Part shown: piece by piece, positions 31,509 to 40,284 of the stretch
How the letters are laid out: every line of letters starts with the position of its first letter
Position numbering within the stretch: position 1 is the first letter of the stretch
Assembly: GCA_022749655.1 (NCBI GenBank)
Contig: CP094243.1
Coordinates: 992,001 to 1,056,000 of the forward strand
Source of the DNA: Xanthomonas phaseoli pv. phaseoli
GTDB taxonomy: Bacteria > Pseudomonadota > Gammaproteobacteria > Xanthomonadales > Xanthomonadaceae
DNA: 64,000 bases
Direction of reading: 5' to 3'
The notes under the pieces: generated by a model
Database searches by the model: none
Told to the model about the DNA's origin: nothing
Seen by the model: only the letters and a program-made list of their open reading frames with translations
Position numbers and translations under genes: made by a program

Positions 31509-32837
31509 GGGCGTGTCCTAGATTTTGTGTAACCGGGCCACAGGCAGGAGACTGCCACCTAACCCGGAGACACCATGAGCCCACGCACACATGAGGTACC
31601 CGACGAGCTGCTTAGCAGCCTGTTGGTCAACTACACCAAACCCGAGGATCTGATCGGCGAGAACGGCCTGCTCAAGCAGCTGACCAAGCGGTTGGTGGAG
31701 CGGGCGCTGGACGCGGAGATGACCGAACACCTCGGTCATGACAAGCATGAGCCGGTCGCCAACGCGGCCGGCAACACGCGCAACGGACGCAGCCGCAAGA
31801 CGCTCAAGGGCGAGTTCGGCGAGCTGCCGATCGAGATTCCGCGTGATCGCCACGGCAGCTTCGCGCCACAGCTGATCCCCAAGCACCAGACCCGCTGGGC
31901 CGGCTTCGATGACAAGATCTTGTCGTTGTACGCGCGCGGCATGACCGTGCGCGAGATCCAGTCGCACCTGGAGGAGATGTACGGCACCGAGGTGTCGCCG
32001 AGTCTGATTTCCTCAGTCACCGATGCGGTCGTCGAGGAGGTCAAGGCGTGGCAGGCGCGGCCACTGGATCCGGTCTATCCGATCGTCTATCTGGACTGCA
32101 TCCACGTCAAAGTGCGCGAGGGCGCGGTGCGGGTCAAGGCGGTGTACCTGGCCATCGGCATCACCATGGGCGGCGAGAAGGAAGTGCTGGGCCTATGGCT
32201 GGCGCAGGCCGAGGGTGCCAAGTTTTGGCTGCAAGTCGTGACGGAGCTACGCAACCGCGGGGTGCAGGACATCTTCATTGCCTGCGTCGATGGCCTGAAG
32301 GGGTTTCCCGAGGCGATCGAGGCGGTGTTCCCGCAGACCACCGTGCAGCTGTGCATCGTGCACATGGTGCGGCACAGCCTGAACTACGTCTCGTGGAAAC
32401 GCCGCGCCGAGGTTGCCGCCGATCTCAAGCGCATTTACGCCTGCGCCACCGTCGAGGAGGCCGAGCAGGCACTGACCGAGTTCGAGGCCAAGTGGGACGC
32501 CCAGTACCCGCCCATCAGCCAGTCATGGCGGCGCAATTGGTCACGACTGATCCCGTTCTTCGACTACCCACCGGAGATCCGCAAGGTGATCTATACGACC
32601 AACGCCATCGAGTCGGTCAACATGAGCCTGCGCAAGCTGACCAAGAACCGCGGCGCGTTCCCCAGCGACGAAGCCTTGATGAAACTGTTCTACCTGGCTC
32701 TGCGCAACATCACCAAGAAATGGACGCTGCCGATCCGCGACTGGAAGGCTGCGCTGAACCGCTTTACGATCCAGTTCGAGGGGCGACTTCCTCAGCGGTA
32801 ACCCAAACCACGGTTACACAAAATTCTGCACACGCTC
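31509..32837 (+). mobile_element. IS256-family insertion sequence
   Basis: A 1329-bp element with imperfect inverted ends: 31509-31534 matches the complement of 32812-32837 at about 21 of 26 positions, best in the inner TTTTGTGTAACC. It contains one transposase gene and is flanked by the 8-bp duplication GTTGGTGC. It lies in the same orientation as the exporter it disrupts. The intact transposase and perfect duplication suggest a recent insertion. Confidence 0.93.
31575..32801 (+). CDS. IS256-family transposase
   Basis: A 408-residue mutator-type DDE transposase. AYLR-like N-terminal DNA-binding region, then LLKQLTKRLVERALDAEMTE and NTRNGRSRKTLKGEFGELP, both typical of IS256 transposases. 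The catalytic Asp residues are probably in PIVYLDCIHVK and FIACVDGLKGF, and the Glu in IYTTNAIESVN. Length is normal and the frame is intact, so the element is probably mobile. It is the only gene in the element. Confidence 0.95.
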   Translation: MSPRTHEVPDELLSSLLVNYTKPEDLIGENGLLKQLTKRLVERALDAEMTEHLGHDKHEPVANAAGNTRNGRSRKTLKGEFGELPIEIPRDRHGSFAPQLIPKHQTRWAGFDDKILSLYARGMTVREIQSHLEEMYGTEVSPSLISSVTDAVVEEVKAWQARPLDPVYPIVYLDCIHVKVREGAVRVKAVYLAIGITMGGEKEVLGLWLAQAEGAKFWLQVVTELRNRGVQDIFIACVDGLKGFPEAIEAVFPQTTVQLCIVHMVRHSLNYVSWKRRAEVAADLKRIYACATVEEAEQALTEFEAKWDAQYPPISQSWRRNWSRLIPFFDYPPEIRKVIYTTNAIESVNMSLRKLTKNRGAFPSDEALMKLFYLALRNITKKWTLPIRDWKAALNRFTIQFEGRLPQR

Positions 32838-32845
32838 GTTGGTGC
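32838..32845. repeat. 8-bp target site duplication, right copy
   Basis: GTTGGTGC, identical to 31501-31508. Deleting the element plus this copy restores codons Gly-Leu-Val-Gln and the exporter frame. Confidence 0.93.
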
Positions 32846-34531
32846 AGATCTTCGGGCTAGCCTTGGCAATCGAAGCGCTGGCGCTGCTGTTGCCCTTCCA
32901 GATGCAGTGGGTCATCGACCATGTGCTGGTCTCGGCGGATATGCCGCTGCTCAAGATCCTGACCATCGCCTTCCTGTTGACCGTGCTCTTCCAGACGGTT
33001 CTGACGCTTGCACGCAGCTGGGTGGTCAGCTGGCTTGGCGCATCGTTGAACACGCAATGGATCACCAACTTGTTCGGTCATTTGCTACGGCTTCCGCTGG
33101 AGTATTTCGAAAAGCGGCATATGGGCGATGTGCTGTCGCGCTTTTCCTCGTTGAAGTCCATCCAGACCACGTTGACCGGCAGCTTCGTCGAGGCAATGCT
33201 CAACGGCCTGACCGGATGCCTGGCAGTGGCAGTCCTGCTGGCCTACAGCCCCGCACTCACCGGCCTGGTGCTGGCTGCCTTTGCCTTGTATCTGGGTTTG
33301 CGCCTGGCGTTCTATCGACTCCAGTTCGTGGTCAGCCGCGATCAGCTGACGTATGCCGCACGTCAGCAAAGCGAGCTGATGGAGTCGGTACGCGGCATTC
33401 AAGCGATCAAGCTGGCCAACAAGCAGGGGCTGCGTCAAGGACGATTGTTCAGCGCCACTGCGCAAAGCGTGCGGCTGGAAATGCAGTCGCAACGTTTCGG
33501 CTTGGCGTTCAATGCGCTCAATCAGGGCCTGTTTGGAACGCAGAGGGTGTTCCTGATCGCCATCGGTGGCTATCTGGCGCTGAGCGGGACGCTGTCTGCA
33601 GGCATGTTGGTCGCCTTCCTGGCGTTTGCGGATTTGTTTACCAGCAGGGCTGCGAGCCTGGTCGACAAATTCATCGAGCTCAAGATGTTGCGCCTGCACG
33701 CCGAGCGGATTGCCGATATCGCCACTACGGCGCCCGAGCTCGACGAAATTTCAAGCTATAGCGGTCCGGAGCCGGTTCCGAAAATTCACGTGAAAGGGCT
33801 GAGCTTTCGTTACTCGGACGACGACCCCTGGGTCATCCGTAATCTCGACCTGCGCATCGAAGCAGGTGAGTCGGTCGCGATCGTGGGTCCGAGCGGATGC
33901 GGTAAATCGACATTCGCCAAATTGCTGCTGGGCCTGATCGAGCCAACGGAGGGCAGCATTGAGGTCGGCGGTGTGGATATCCGCAAATATGGGCTGGAGA
34001 ATTACCGGGCAATGGTCTCGGCAGTCATGCAGGACGATCAGCTCTTTGCGGGGTCGTTAGCCGACAACATCGCCTTCTTCGATCCTGACTCGAGTATCGA
34101 GCGGATCGCCAGCGCTGCGCAGCTGGCCGCGATCCACGACGATATTGCACGGATGCCCATGGGATATGAATCGCTGGTCGGCGACATGGGCTCGATCCTG
34201 TCGGGCGGGCAACGTCAGCGCGTCATCCTGGCACGTGCGTTGTATCGCCAACCGAAGATTCTGGTGCTGGACGAAGCAACCAGCCATCTGGATTCCACGA
34301 GGGACCAGGTGGTGAACGCCCATATCAAAGCGATGAAAATGACCAGGATCATCATCGCGCATCGCCAGGAAACGATCGCATCTGCCGATCGCAGGATATC
34401 GCTTGTTGCCGAGTCGGGCGACAAGCCGGGCAGCCGTCATGCTGCCGAGAGACTTGATGCCCATCACGGCATCGAGAAGCGCGTCGGCAATCTCGCCGGC
34501 GAACTACCCTGAAGCAGCCAAGGAGTAAGGA

Positions 34532-34699
34532 ATGGAAAACTTTGAACTCATGGAAAATTCGCGTCCCGTCGCCCAGCGCTTCGCACGTGAAATGACTCAG
34601 GAAGAAGTCAGTGCTGTGTCCTGCGGTGGTGCTGGCGATACGTTGATCATCATCATTGTCGAGGCCGTCGACACTGAGACCATCGTGATCGTCGGTTAA
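34532..34699 (+). CDS. double-glycine precursor peptide, candidate graspetide precursor
   Basis: A 55-residue peptide with AAGGAGTAAGG just upstream, 19 bp after the exporter stop. The leader MENFELMENSRPVAQRFARE then MTQEEVSAVSCGG ends in the Gly-Gly used by C39 peptidases, with the usual E-V-x-x-V pattern before it. Within the leader P12-x3-R16-F17 resembles the PFFARF motif that microviridin ATP-grasp ligases bind. The predicted core has 22 residues. It starts AGDT, then a run LIIIIV, then EAVDTET and IVIVG, giving four acidic residues (core D3, E11, D14, E16) and three Thr (T4, T15, T17) in a strongly hydrophobic frame. Those are the side chains that ester-forming ATP-grasp enzymes join. 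It was not listed among predicted genes; I found it by reading between genes. Confidence 0.8.
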   Translation: MENFELMENSRPVAQRFAREMTQEEVSAVSCGGAGDTLIIIIVEAVDTETIVIVG

Positions 34700-34767
34700 G
34701 TGTCCCCCGGCATGGCGGCATGAAGATGTCGCCATGCTTCGACTGCGCTACGGAACAGATTGCGCCT

Positions 34768-35850
34768 ATGCAGAAAGATCCTAGGAAGGTGTTGATCGTC
34801 GCTCCTCATCGCGACACGCATGCATCTACGATTGCGGCGATGATTGCGGCATCGGGGCATACGGCCAGCCTGTTGGATACGAACCAGTGGCCGTGTGGTC
34901 TCGAGGGTTCCCTGCTCTATGGGCAAAGCGGCGCCAGTGTCGTCCGGGAGGGCGCCTCGGTTACTTACGACGCGGCATGGAGCCGCCGTTTGATGTTCAA
35001 CAAGACCGCGCCTGCACATGTCCATGATCAGGACACCAAGTTCATCAAGACAGAGGGGCTGCTGTTCGATCTGGGAGCTGTCGCACTGCTTGGCGCCGGA
35101 CATGGCGTGCAGCGCTGGGTCAATGCGCCGCTCGCGGCGCTTGCAGCAGACCAGAAGCCGTTACAGCTCGCTGCGGCCATCGCCAGTGGTCTGGTGGTGC
35201 CCGAGACCTTGATCAGCCAGTGCCCTGGCGACATTCAAGCATTTCGTCAGCGTCATGCGAATGGCGTAGTCGTCAAGCCATTCAATGTGGGCGCATGGGC
35301 CGACGGCGCCAACTATAGCGTCTCCTATGCGACACGCGTTTCGCAGAACGAACCATTGACGGATGCCGATCTGCGCGCATGTCCCACAACCTACCAGCAA
35401 GTCGTCGACCATCAAGCCGATTTGCGAGTTGTCTGCATGGGGGCGAATACGCCTGTCTGCGGATGCGGCACTCCCTGGAGGGGGAAATCGACTATCGGGC
35501 GGTCCGGCACAAGACAACGCTGCGTTACGACTGGGTGCCGCTGTTTCCCGGGCTTCAGGCCAAGCTTGATGCACTGAGATCGGTGCTGGGCGTCGATTTT
35601 TCTGCGCAGATTTCGTCGTGCCTGTCGGCGGCGGCGAGCCGGTGTTTCTTGAGCTCAACCCTGGGGGCAGTTTCTCTATCTGGACGAAAAGGCACCGGGA
35701 ATGGATATTGCGAGCAAATTTTGCTCATTCCTGGTTTACGGTCGCGTCGATAGGTCTCTGGAATTTCCACGCCTGCGCAAGGTGCCCGCGGTGAGTGAAG
35801 ATAGCGCAGGGGGCGGATGTTCCCCAGAATCGGGACTGGCGTACGTATGA
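34768..35850 (+). CDS. ATP-grasp ligase, MvdD/graspetide type, three frameshifts
   Basis: About 361 residues after restoring three lost bases (GGGGG at 35439-35443, near 35600-35606, GGGGG at 35663-35667). The N-terminus RKVLIVAPHRDTHASTIAAM is the pre-ATP-grasp domain. FRQRHANGVVVKPFNVG carries the ATP-binding Lys; DLRVVCMG is the usual central strand. The last frame has PVFLELNPG then GQFLYL, the Mg-binding E-x-N and GQ of peptide-modifying ATP-grasp ligases. The restored stop overlaps the next ATG as ATGA, which supports the reconstruction. In graspetide pathways such enzymes form ester or amide links between acidic and hydroxyl or Lys side chains. An upstream ATG at 34720 is possible. Confidence 0.75.
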
Positions 35851-36460
35851 AAATGGTGCTGCTTGGGATGCTGTTATGGGGGCAATGGGCGATGCCCGTG
35901 CAGGCGTTTGCGGAAGACGCAGAGGAGCAACCGGCGAGGCAACAATCCATGAATGCGTCCTACCGTCAGCAGTTGCTGGCACTGGCCGATGCCGACCAGA
36001 AGATCCGTGCAGAAATTCGTGGTGCGGTCACCGCGCAACAGTTGCAGGCCAACCAGGGCGCAGCAAAAGAGATGGCCATGCGCCTGGTTGCCTCGCAACG
36101 GGAAAACCAGGCCGCGCTGTCCCGCCTGATCGATCAATTTGGCTTTCCCGACATTCCCTCCGTGGGTGAGGATGGTGCGCATGCAGGCTTTTTGATCGCG
36201 CAGCATTCGACCGACCGGGCCTTTCGCGATGACTTCCTGCAAAAATGCAGGCGGCCGCGCAACGTGGCGCCTACAGCACTGCGGACCTCGCGTTGTTCAT
36301 CGATCGTAATCTCATCATGTCGGGCAAACCGCAGCGCTACGGAACGCAGCGCAGGGCCGACGGCAGCTTGTTCGAGCTGGAAAATCCTGCCGAGTTGAAA
36401 AAGCGCCGGGCAGAGGCCGGCTGGCTGCCCGAGGAAGAGGACAGCGTGCGGGGGCGTTGA
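35847..36460 (+). CDS. secreted DUF6624 protein, frameshifted
   Basis: About 204 residues after adding one A to the run at 36241-36245. A signal peptide (MVLLGMLLWGQWAMPVQAFA) leads to RQQLLALADADQKIRAEI with the conserved Asp-Gln. Then comes FLIAQHSTDRAFRDDFLQ, matching the QHxDxDxxFQ pattern I associate with DUF6624, and DLALFIDRNLIMSGKPQRYGT in the second frame. Function is unknown. Its coupling to the ATP-grasp gene suggests a role with the peptide, for example self-protection or a later processing step; that is inference only. Confidence 0.65.
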
Positions 36461-36834
36461 TCCGGCTACAGCACAGGGGCCGCTCAGGTGTTCGTGCAGG
36501 GCGGCCGCATCGAGCAGTTACATGCCTGTAGTCGTGCTAATGGGTGATGGTACGCATCTTTGTTGTCGTGACCACGCATAGCGGGGATCCAATGACCTCT
36601 GCACTGCAGCAACTGCGTCCTTGCCAGCACATCCACGTGAGCGCGTTGAGCTCCTGCTGCCTACCGAAGGTGGAAGGCTGGTGCGTGATTTAAGACTCGC
36701 TGCCGACTTCTAATGCGATGCATATCACGCAACGCCGTCATCATCAGATTCCCCTATCGAAGCGATCATAACTAACGACTTCTCACGCTTCGGCCTGCTG
36801 GCGATGATTCAGCCTCCTCAAACGAGCTGACGCC
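36461..36834. other. intergenic region upstream of katB
   Basis: A 374-bp spacer containing the end of the peptide cluster and the katB promoter region. An A+T-rich stretch with a few CTAT and ATAA tetrads lies at 36750-36785, where an OxyR site could sit, but I could not align it convincingly to the four-tetrad OxyR pattern. No gene seen. Confidence 0.4.
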
Positions 36835-38358
36835 ATGCGCCCTGGACACCTCATGGTGCTAGCCCTGCTAGCCCCGACGTTGATCGCTCCGCCGGTCTTC
36901 GCCCAATCCGTTCTGACCCGCGACAATGGGCGCCAAGGTTGGCGACAACCAGAATTCGCAGACAGCCGGCGCCACCGGCCCGACGCTGCTGCAGGACGTG
37001 CAACTGATCCAGAAGCTGCAGCGTTTCGACCGCGAGCGCATTCCCGAGCGCGTGGTGCACGCGCGCGGCACCGGCGTCAAAGGCGAGTTCACCGCCACTG
37101 CCGATCTCTCCAGCCTGACCAAGGCCAAGGTGTTCAGCGCCGGCGAAAAAACCCCGTGTTCGTGCGCTTTTCCTCCGTCGTCCACGGCAACCACTCGCCG
37201 GAGACACTGCGCGACCCGCATGGTTTCGCCACCAAGTTCTACACCAGCGAAGGCAATTGGGATCTGGTCGGCAACAACTTCCCCACGTTCTTCATTCGCG
37301 ATGCGATCAAGTTTCCCGACATGGTGCACGCGTTCAAGCCGGACCCGCGCACCAACCTGGATGACGATTCGCGTCGCTTCGATTTCTTCTCGCACGTACC
37401 AGAGGCCACGCGCACGCTGACCCTGCTGTACTCCAACGAGGGCACCCCGGCCGGCTATCGCTTCATGGACGGCAACGGCGTGCACGCCTACAAGCTGGTC
37501 AACGCGCAAGGTGAGGTGCACTACGTCAAGTTCCACTGGAAGACGCTGCAGGGCATCAAGAACCTCGATCCCAAGCAGGTCGCCGCGGTGCAGGCCAAGG
37601 ACTACAGCCACCTGACCAACGACCTGGTCGGCGCAATCAAGAAGGGCGACTACCCGAAGTGGGACCTGTACGTGCAGGTGCTCAAGCCCGAAGACCTGGC
37701 CAAGTTCGACTTCGACCCGCTCGATGCCACCAAGATCTGGCCGGACGTGCCGGAGCAGAAGGTCGGCCAGATGGTGTTGAACAAGAACGTCGACAACTTC
37801 TTCCAGGAAACCGAGCAGGTGGCGATGGCGCCGGCCAATCTGGTGCCGGGTATCGAGCCGTCCGAAGACCGTCTGTTGCAAGGCCGTATTTTCTCGTATG
37901 CCGATACCCAGCTGTATCGCATCGGTGCCAACGGGCTGAGTCTGCCGGTCAACCGCCCGCGTGTGGCGGTCAACAACGGCAATCAGGATGGCCAGGGCAA
38001 CATCGGTCAGACCACCAGTGGCGTGAACTACGAGCCGAGCCGCCTGGAGCCGCGTCCGCAGGACACAGCGGCGCGTTACAGCGAGCTGCCGCTGTCGGGC
38101 ACGACCCAGCAGGCCAAGATCACCCGCGAGCAGAACTTCAAGCAGGCCGGCGAGTTGTATCGCTCCTACAGCAAGAAGGACCGCGCCGATCTGGTGCAGA
38201 GCTTCGGTGAGTCGCTGGCCACTACCGATACCGAAAGCAAGCACCTGATGCTGTCGTTCCTGTACAAGGCCGACCCCGAGTACGGTACCGGCGTCACCCG
38301 CGTGGCCAAGGGCGACCTGGCACGAGTCAAGCAGCTGGCCTCCAGCCTGCAGGATTGA
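36835..38358 (+). CDS. katB: periplasmic catalase KatB, two compensating frameshifts
   Basis: A 507-residue clade-type heme catalase with signal peptide, close to P. aeruginosa KatB. An extra G at 36928-36930 and a missing C at 37152-37155 cancel each other. The frame stays open, but about 75 residues between them read as nonsense. In the corrected frame that stretch contains the catalytic His in RVVHARGTG and [14 protein letters not shown]. Downstream are [37 protein letters not shown] with the essential Asn, and the heme-ligand Tyr in [13 protein letters not shown]. The protein breaks down hydrogen peroxide. ankB follows after a hairpin. A literal translation would lack the active-site His. 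Confidence 0.9.
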   Translation: MRPGHLMVLALLAPTLIAPPVFAQSVLTRDNGRQGWRQPEFADSRRHRPDAAAGRATDPEAAAFRPRAHSRARGARARHRRQRRVHRHCRSLQPDQGQGVQRRRKNPVFVRFSSVVHGNHSPETLRDPHGFATKFYTSEGNWDLVGNNFPTFFIRDAIKFPDMVHAFKPDPRTNLDDDSRRFDFFSHVPEATRTLTLLYSNEGTPAGYRFMDGNGVHAYKLVNAQGEVHYVKFHWKTLQGIKNLDPKQVAAVQAKDYSHLTNDLVGAIKKGDYPKWDLYVQVLKPEDLAKFDFDPLDATKIWPDVPEQKVGQMVLNKNVDNFFQETEQVAMAPANLVPGIEPSEDRLLQGRIFSYADTQLYRIGANGLSLPVNRPRVAVNNGNQDGQGNIGQTTSGVNYEPSRLEPRPQDTAARYSELPLSGTTQQAKITREQNFKQAGELYRSYSKKDRADLVQSFGESLATTDTESKHLMLSFLYKADPEYGTGVTRVAKGDLARVKQLASSLQD

Positions 38359-38366
38359 TCCGCTTC

Positions 38367-38398
38367 GACGACATCGCGGCCTGCGCCGCGATGTCGTC
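38367..38398. terminator. intercistronic hairpin between katB and ankB
   Basis: A perfect 14-bp stem (GACGACATCGCGGC and its complement) with loop CTGC, placed in the 59 bp between the two genes. It lacks a full T run, so partial attenuation or mRNA-end protection is more likely than complete termination. Confidence 0.6.
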
Positions 38399-38417
38399 TT
38401 CGTTTCGGGAGATCGCT

Positions 38418-39029
38418 ATGCGCACCCTGTTGTTTCTGATGCTTGGCAGCGCGTCTGCGATTGCAAACGCTGCATCACCTGCACCTGCACCTGCACCTGC
38501 ACCTGCACCTGCACCTGCACCTGCATCCGCTGCCAGCGCAACGGCCACTGCCACGCCTGAGCAGATCAAGCTGCAGCTGCGCGAGTATTTCTTCGACGCC
38601 GCGCGCGAGGGCCGCCAGGACATGCTGGCCGAGTTCATCCGCTCGCATTACGACCTCAATACCCGCGACGAAAAGGGCTACACCGCATTGATCTTGGCTG
38701 CTTACCACGGCCAGCGGCCGGCGGTGGAGCAATTGCTGAGCGCCGGCGCCGACCCTTGCGCGCAGGACAAGCGCGGTAACACCGCACTGATGGGTGCCAT
38801 CTTCAAGGGCGAGCTGGGCATCGCCAAGCGCCTGATGCAGGCCGATTGTGCGCCGGACCAGCGCAACAACGCCGGCCAGACCGCTGCGATGTATGCAGCC
38901 CTGTTCCAACGCACCGACGTGCTCAAGGACCTCGCCGCCGAGGGCGCGGACCTCAGCCTCAAGGACGGGCAGGGCAACGATGTGACCAAGCTGCAGCGCG
39001 GCGAATTCGCTACCGCGCCGGCGCGCTGA
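38418..39029 (+). CDS. ankB: periplasmic ankyrin-repeat protein AnkB
   Basis: A 203-residue secreted ankyrin protein. A signal peptide (TLLFLMLGSASAIANA) is followed by an Ala-Pro repeat encoded by eight copies of CACCTG, then four ankyrin repeats: DEKGYTALILAAYHG, DKRGNTALMGAIFKG, NNAGQTAAMYAALFQ and KDGQGNDVTKLQ. In P. aeruginosa AnkB lies beside KatB and is needed for full catalase activity; the same order here supports the name and role. Confidence 0.85.
   Translation: MRTLLFLMLGSASAIANAASPAPAPAPAPAPAPAPASAASATATATPEQIKLQLREYFFDAAREGRQDMLAEFIRSHYDLNTRDEKGYTALILAAYHGQRPAVEQLLSAGADPCAQDKRGNTALMGAIFKGELGIAKRLMQADCAPDQRNNAGQTAAMYAALFQRTDVLKDLAAEGADLSLKDGQGNDVTKLQRGEFATAPAR
38476..38523 (+). 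repeat. hexanucleotide tandem repeat (CACCTG x8)
   Basis: Eight perfect tandem copies inside ankB just after the signal peptide, coding Pro-Ala. As the unit is 6 bp, changes in copy number keep the frame and alter only linker length. Confidence 0.95.
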
Positions 39030-39605
39030 GCGCGCCAGTCCCGCGCGCCTGCCGAGCCTGCCCCTCCCAGCGTGCCGCCTCGGCCGCGCCGCGCGTCTTG
39101 GTTGCGCATTGCCCGCTAGAGGCAGCAGGTGGCTGCTCGGAGCCAACGGCTGCCGTGCGGCAGGCAGGTAGCCATACGCGCTCTTATCGCAACGCTCCCC
39201 GGCTCTGGCGAAAGATGCCACGCCTGTGGATGCATGCCGCACCGCCACCTGGTTGTTGCGCAGCCATCGGCGCTTGCTGCACCTGCCATGTGGACGGCGT
39301 CGATCAGGGTCGCCGCCTCCATCGCAGCACTCGCACCGCCGTCTGCTACCCCAAACCGCGCCTTGCAACGCCGTCGGTTTTCCGCCGCGGCCGCGCTGGA
39401 TCTCTGACAGTGGTGGTGATCATTTTTCGCCATTGCGTCAGGATTTTTCTGACGCGCAAAGCCTTGCGCGCCAAGGCTTTGACAGAAAACTGAGTGCTTG
39501 CTGACTTACTTTGAATCGCCTGGAAAAAACCGCAGAAAACAGTTCAAGAAAGCGCCGGGAACGCCGATGCTGCAGCTATCGCATCGCACCTTGGAACCCC
39601 GGACC
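39030..39605. other. intergenic region with paired hairpins
   Basis: A 576-bp gap. The first 370 bp show nothing I can name. At 39435-39480 two adjacent hairpins occur, followed by an A-rich leader to the small membrane-protein gene at 39606. Confidence 0.5.
39435..39480 (+). promoter_or_regulatory. adjacent, partly exclusive hairpins (terminator or leader RNA)
   Basis: Hairpin A: GCGTCAG, 7-nt loop with TTTTT, CTGACGC (39435-39455). Hairpin B: AAAGCCTTG, CGCGC loop, CAAGGCTTT (39458-39480). A third pairing, GCGCAA with TTGCGC (39454-39469), overlaps both, so the structures can compete. No T tract follows hairpin B. Confidence 0.4.
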
Positions 39606-39830
39606 ATGAAGCTCGATCCCTCCATCCCTTTCCTGATGTCGCTGCTGGCCATGGTGCTGTGCACTGCCACTGCCGTCGTCGCGCTGGTGTTCGGCCAGGT
39701 GCATGTGCTGGCCAAGTCGTGGAGCTTCTACACGGTCATGGGTACTGCCCTGATCACGCTGGTTGCCTCCTACCATGCGCTGGGCAAGCCGTTGAGCGCC
39801 GAAGAGCGTGTCGGCGTCCGTAACCCGTAA
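39606..39830 (+). CDS. small inner-membrane protein
   Basis: A 74-residue protein with two hydrophobic segments (FLMSLLAMVLCTATAVVALVFG and FYTVMGTALITLVASYHAL) and a charged end. I do not recognise a family. The ATG at 39606 begins MKLDPSIPF; frames opening at 39498 lack a membrane-protein start. Function unknown. Confidence 0.5.
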   Translation: MKLDPSIPFLMSLLAMVLCTATAVVALVFGQVHVLAKSWSFYTVMGTALITLVASYHALGKPLSAEERVGVRNP

Positions 39831-40284
39831 GCTTCGCTGCCGTCCGCACGCGGCAGTGGTTGCGGCACTGGACCGAGAAAGCTCCGCTCGTCATTGACGA
39901 TGCAACGCGTTCGCTCTGCAGAGCAACGCAGACAGGCACCGCGCAACTTGCCGTGATGCCTCCCGCTGCCGCCGGTCCTCGGCGAGCGAGGGAAAACCAC
40001 TCCAATGCTCATGCGAGATGTTCACCCCTTCCGACGGCCGAGCATCGCTTTGATCCTGGCCGCCAACGCGCGCCACCAGCGGCATCTGCACTGGTGCCTA
40101 AGGTTTGATTCGACCAAGCGGTCTGGCTAGATCATCCGGCACGCGGACAAGCGATCCTGCAGACAGGCGTGGGACGTAGGCGCCCCCGTATCCCGTGCCG
40201 CACTGCCGCAGATTCATCGGGGCCCGTGTAAGCTGTTGATCCTGCTTCGCATTCCCATGGCCGCTCGCTGCGGCTAACTCGTCG
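39831..40284. other. intergenic, no gene seen
   Basis: A 454-bp gap upstream of dusA. Frames on the minus strand across 39750-40010 are open but lack ribosome sites and recognisable content. No repeat or hairpin of note. Confidence 0.4.

Larger units (their letters stand above)
30989..34512 (+). pseudogene. C39-peptidase bacteriocin-type ABC exporter, interrupted by an IS256-family element
   Basis: Two pieces, 30989-31508 and 32846-34512, which join in frame into 728 residues once the element and one 8-bp duplicate are removed. The N-terminal C39 peptidase domain has its Cys in QTEAAECGLACLVM (C28) and His in WDMSHFVVL, and it cleaves leaders after GG. Next come the membrane segments (FGLALAIEALALLLPF onward), then the nucleotide domain with GPSGCGKST, ILSGGQRQRV and ILVLDEATSHLD. 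All catalytic motifs survive on one side or other. As sequenced, the peptidase and the pump are separated, so leader cleavage and export should fail unless another copy exists. Confidence 0.93.

Noticed and set aside
31575-32801. Transposase region as part of a composite transposon carrying the peptide cluster
   Set aside because: Only one IS copy is in the window, and it lies inside the exporter with its own target duplication, so it did not carry the cluster in.
36750-36785. OxyR operator upstream of katB
   Set aside because: Some CTAT/ATAA-like tetrads occur but not with regular 7-bp spacing, so I do not call it.
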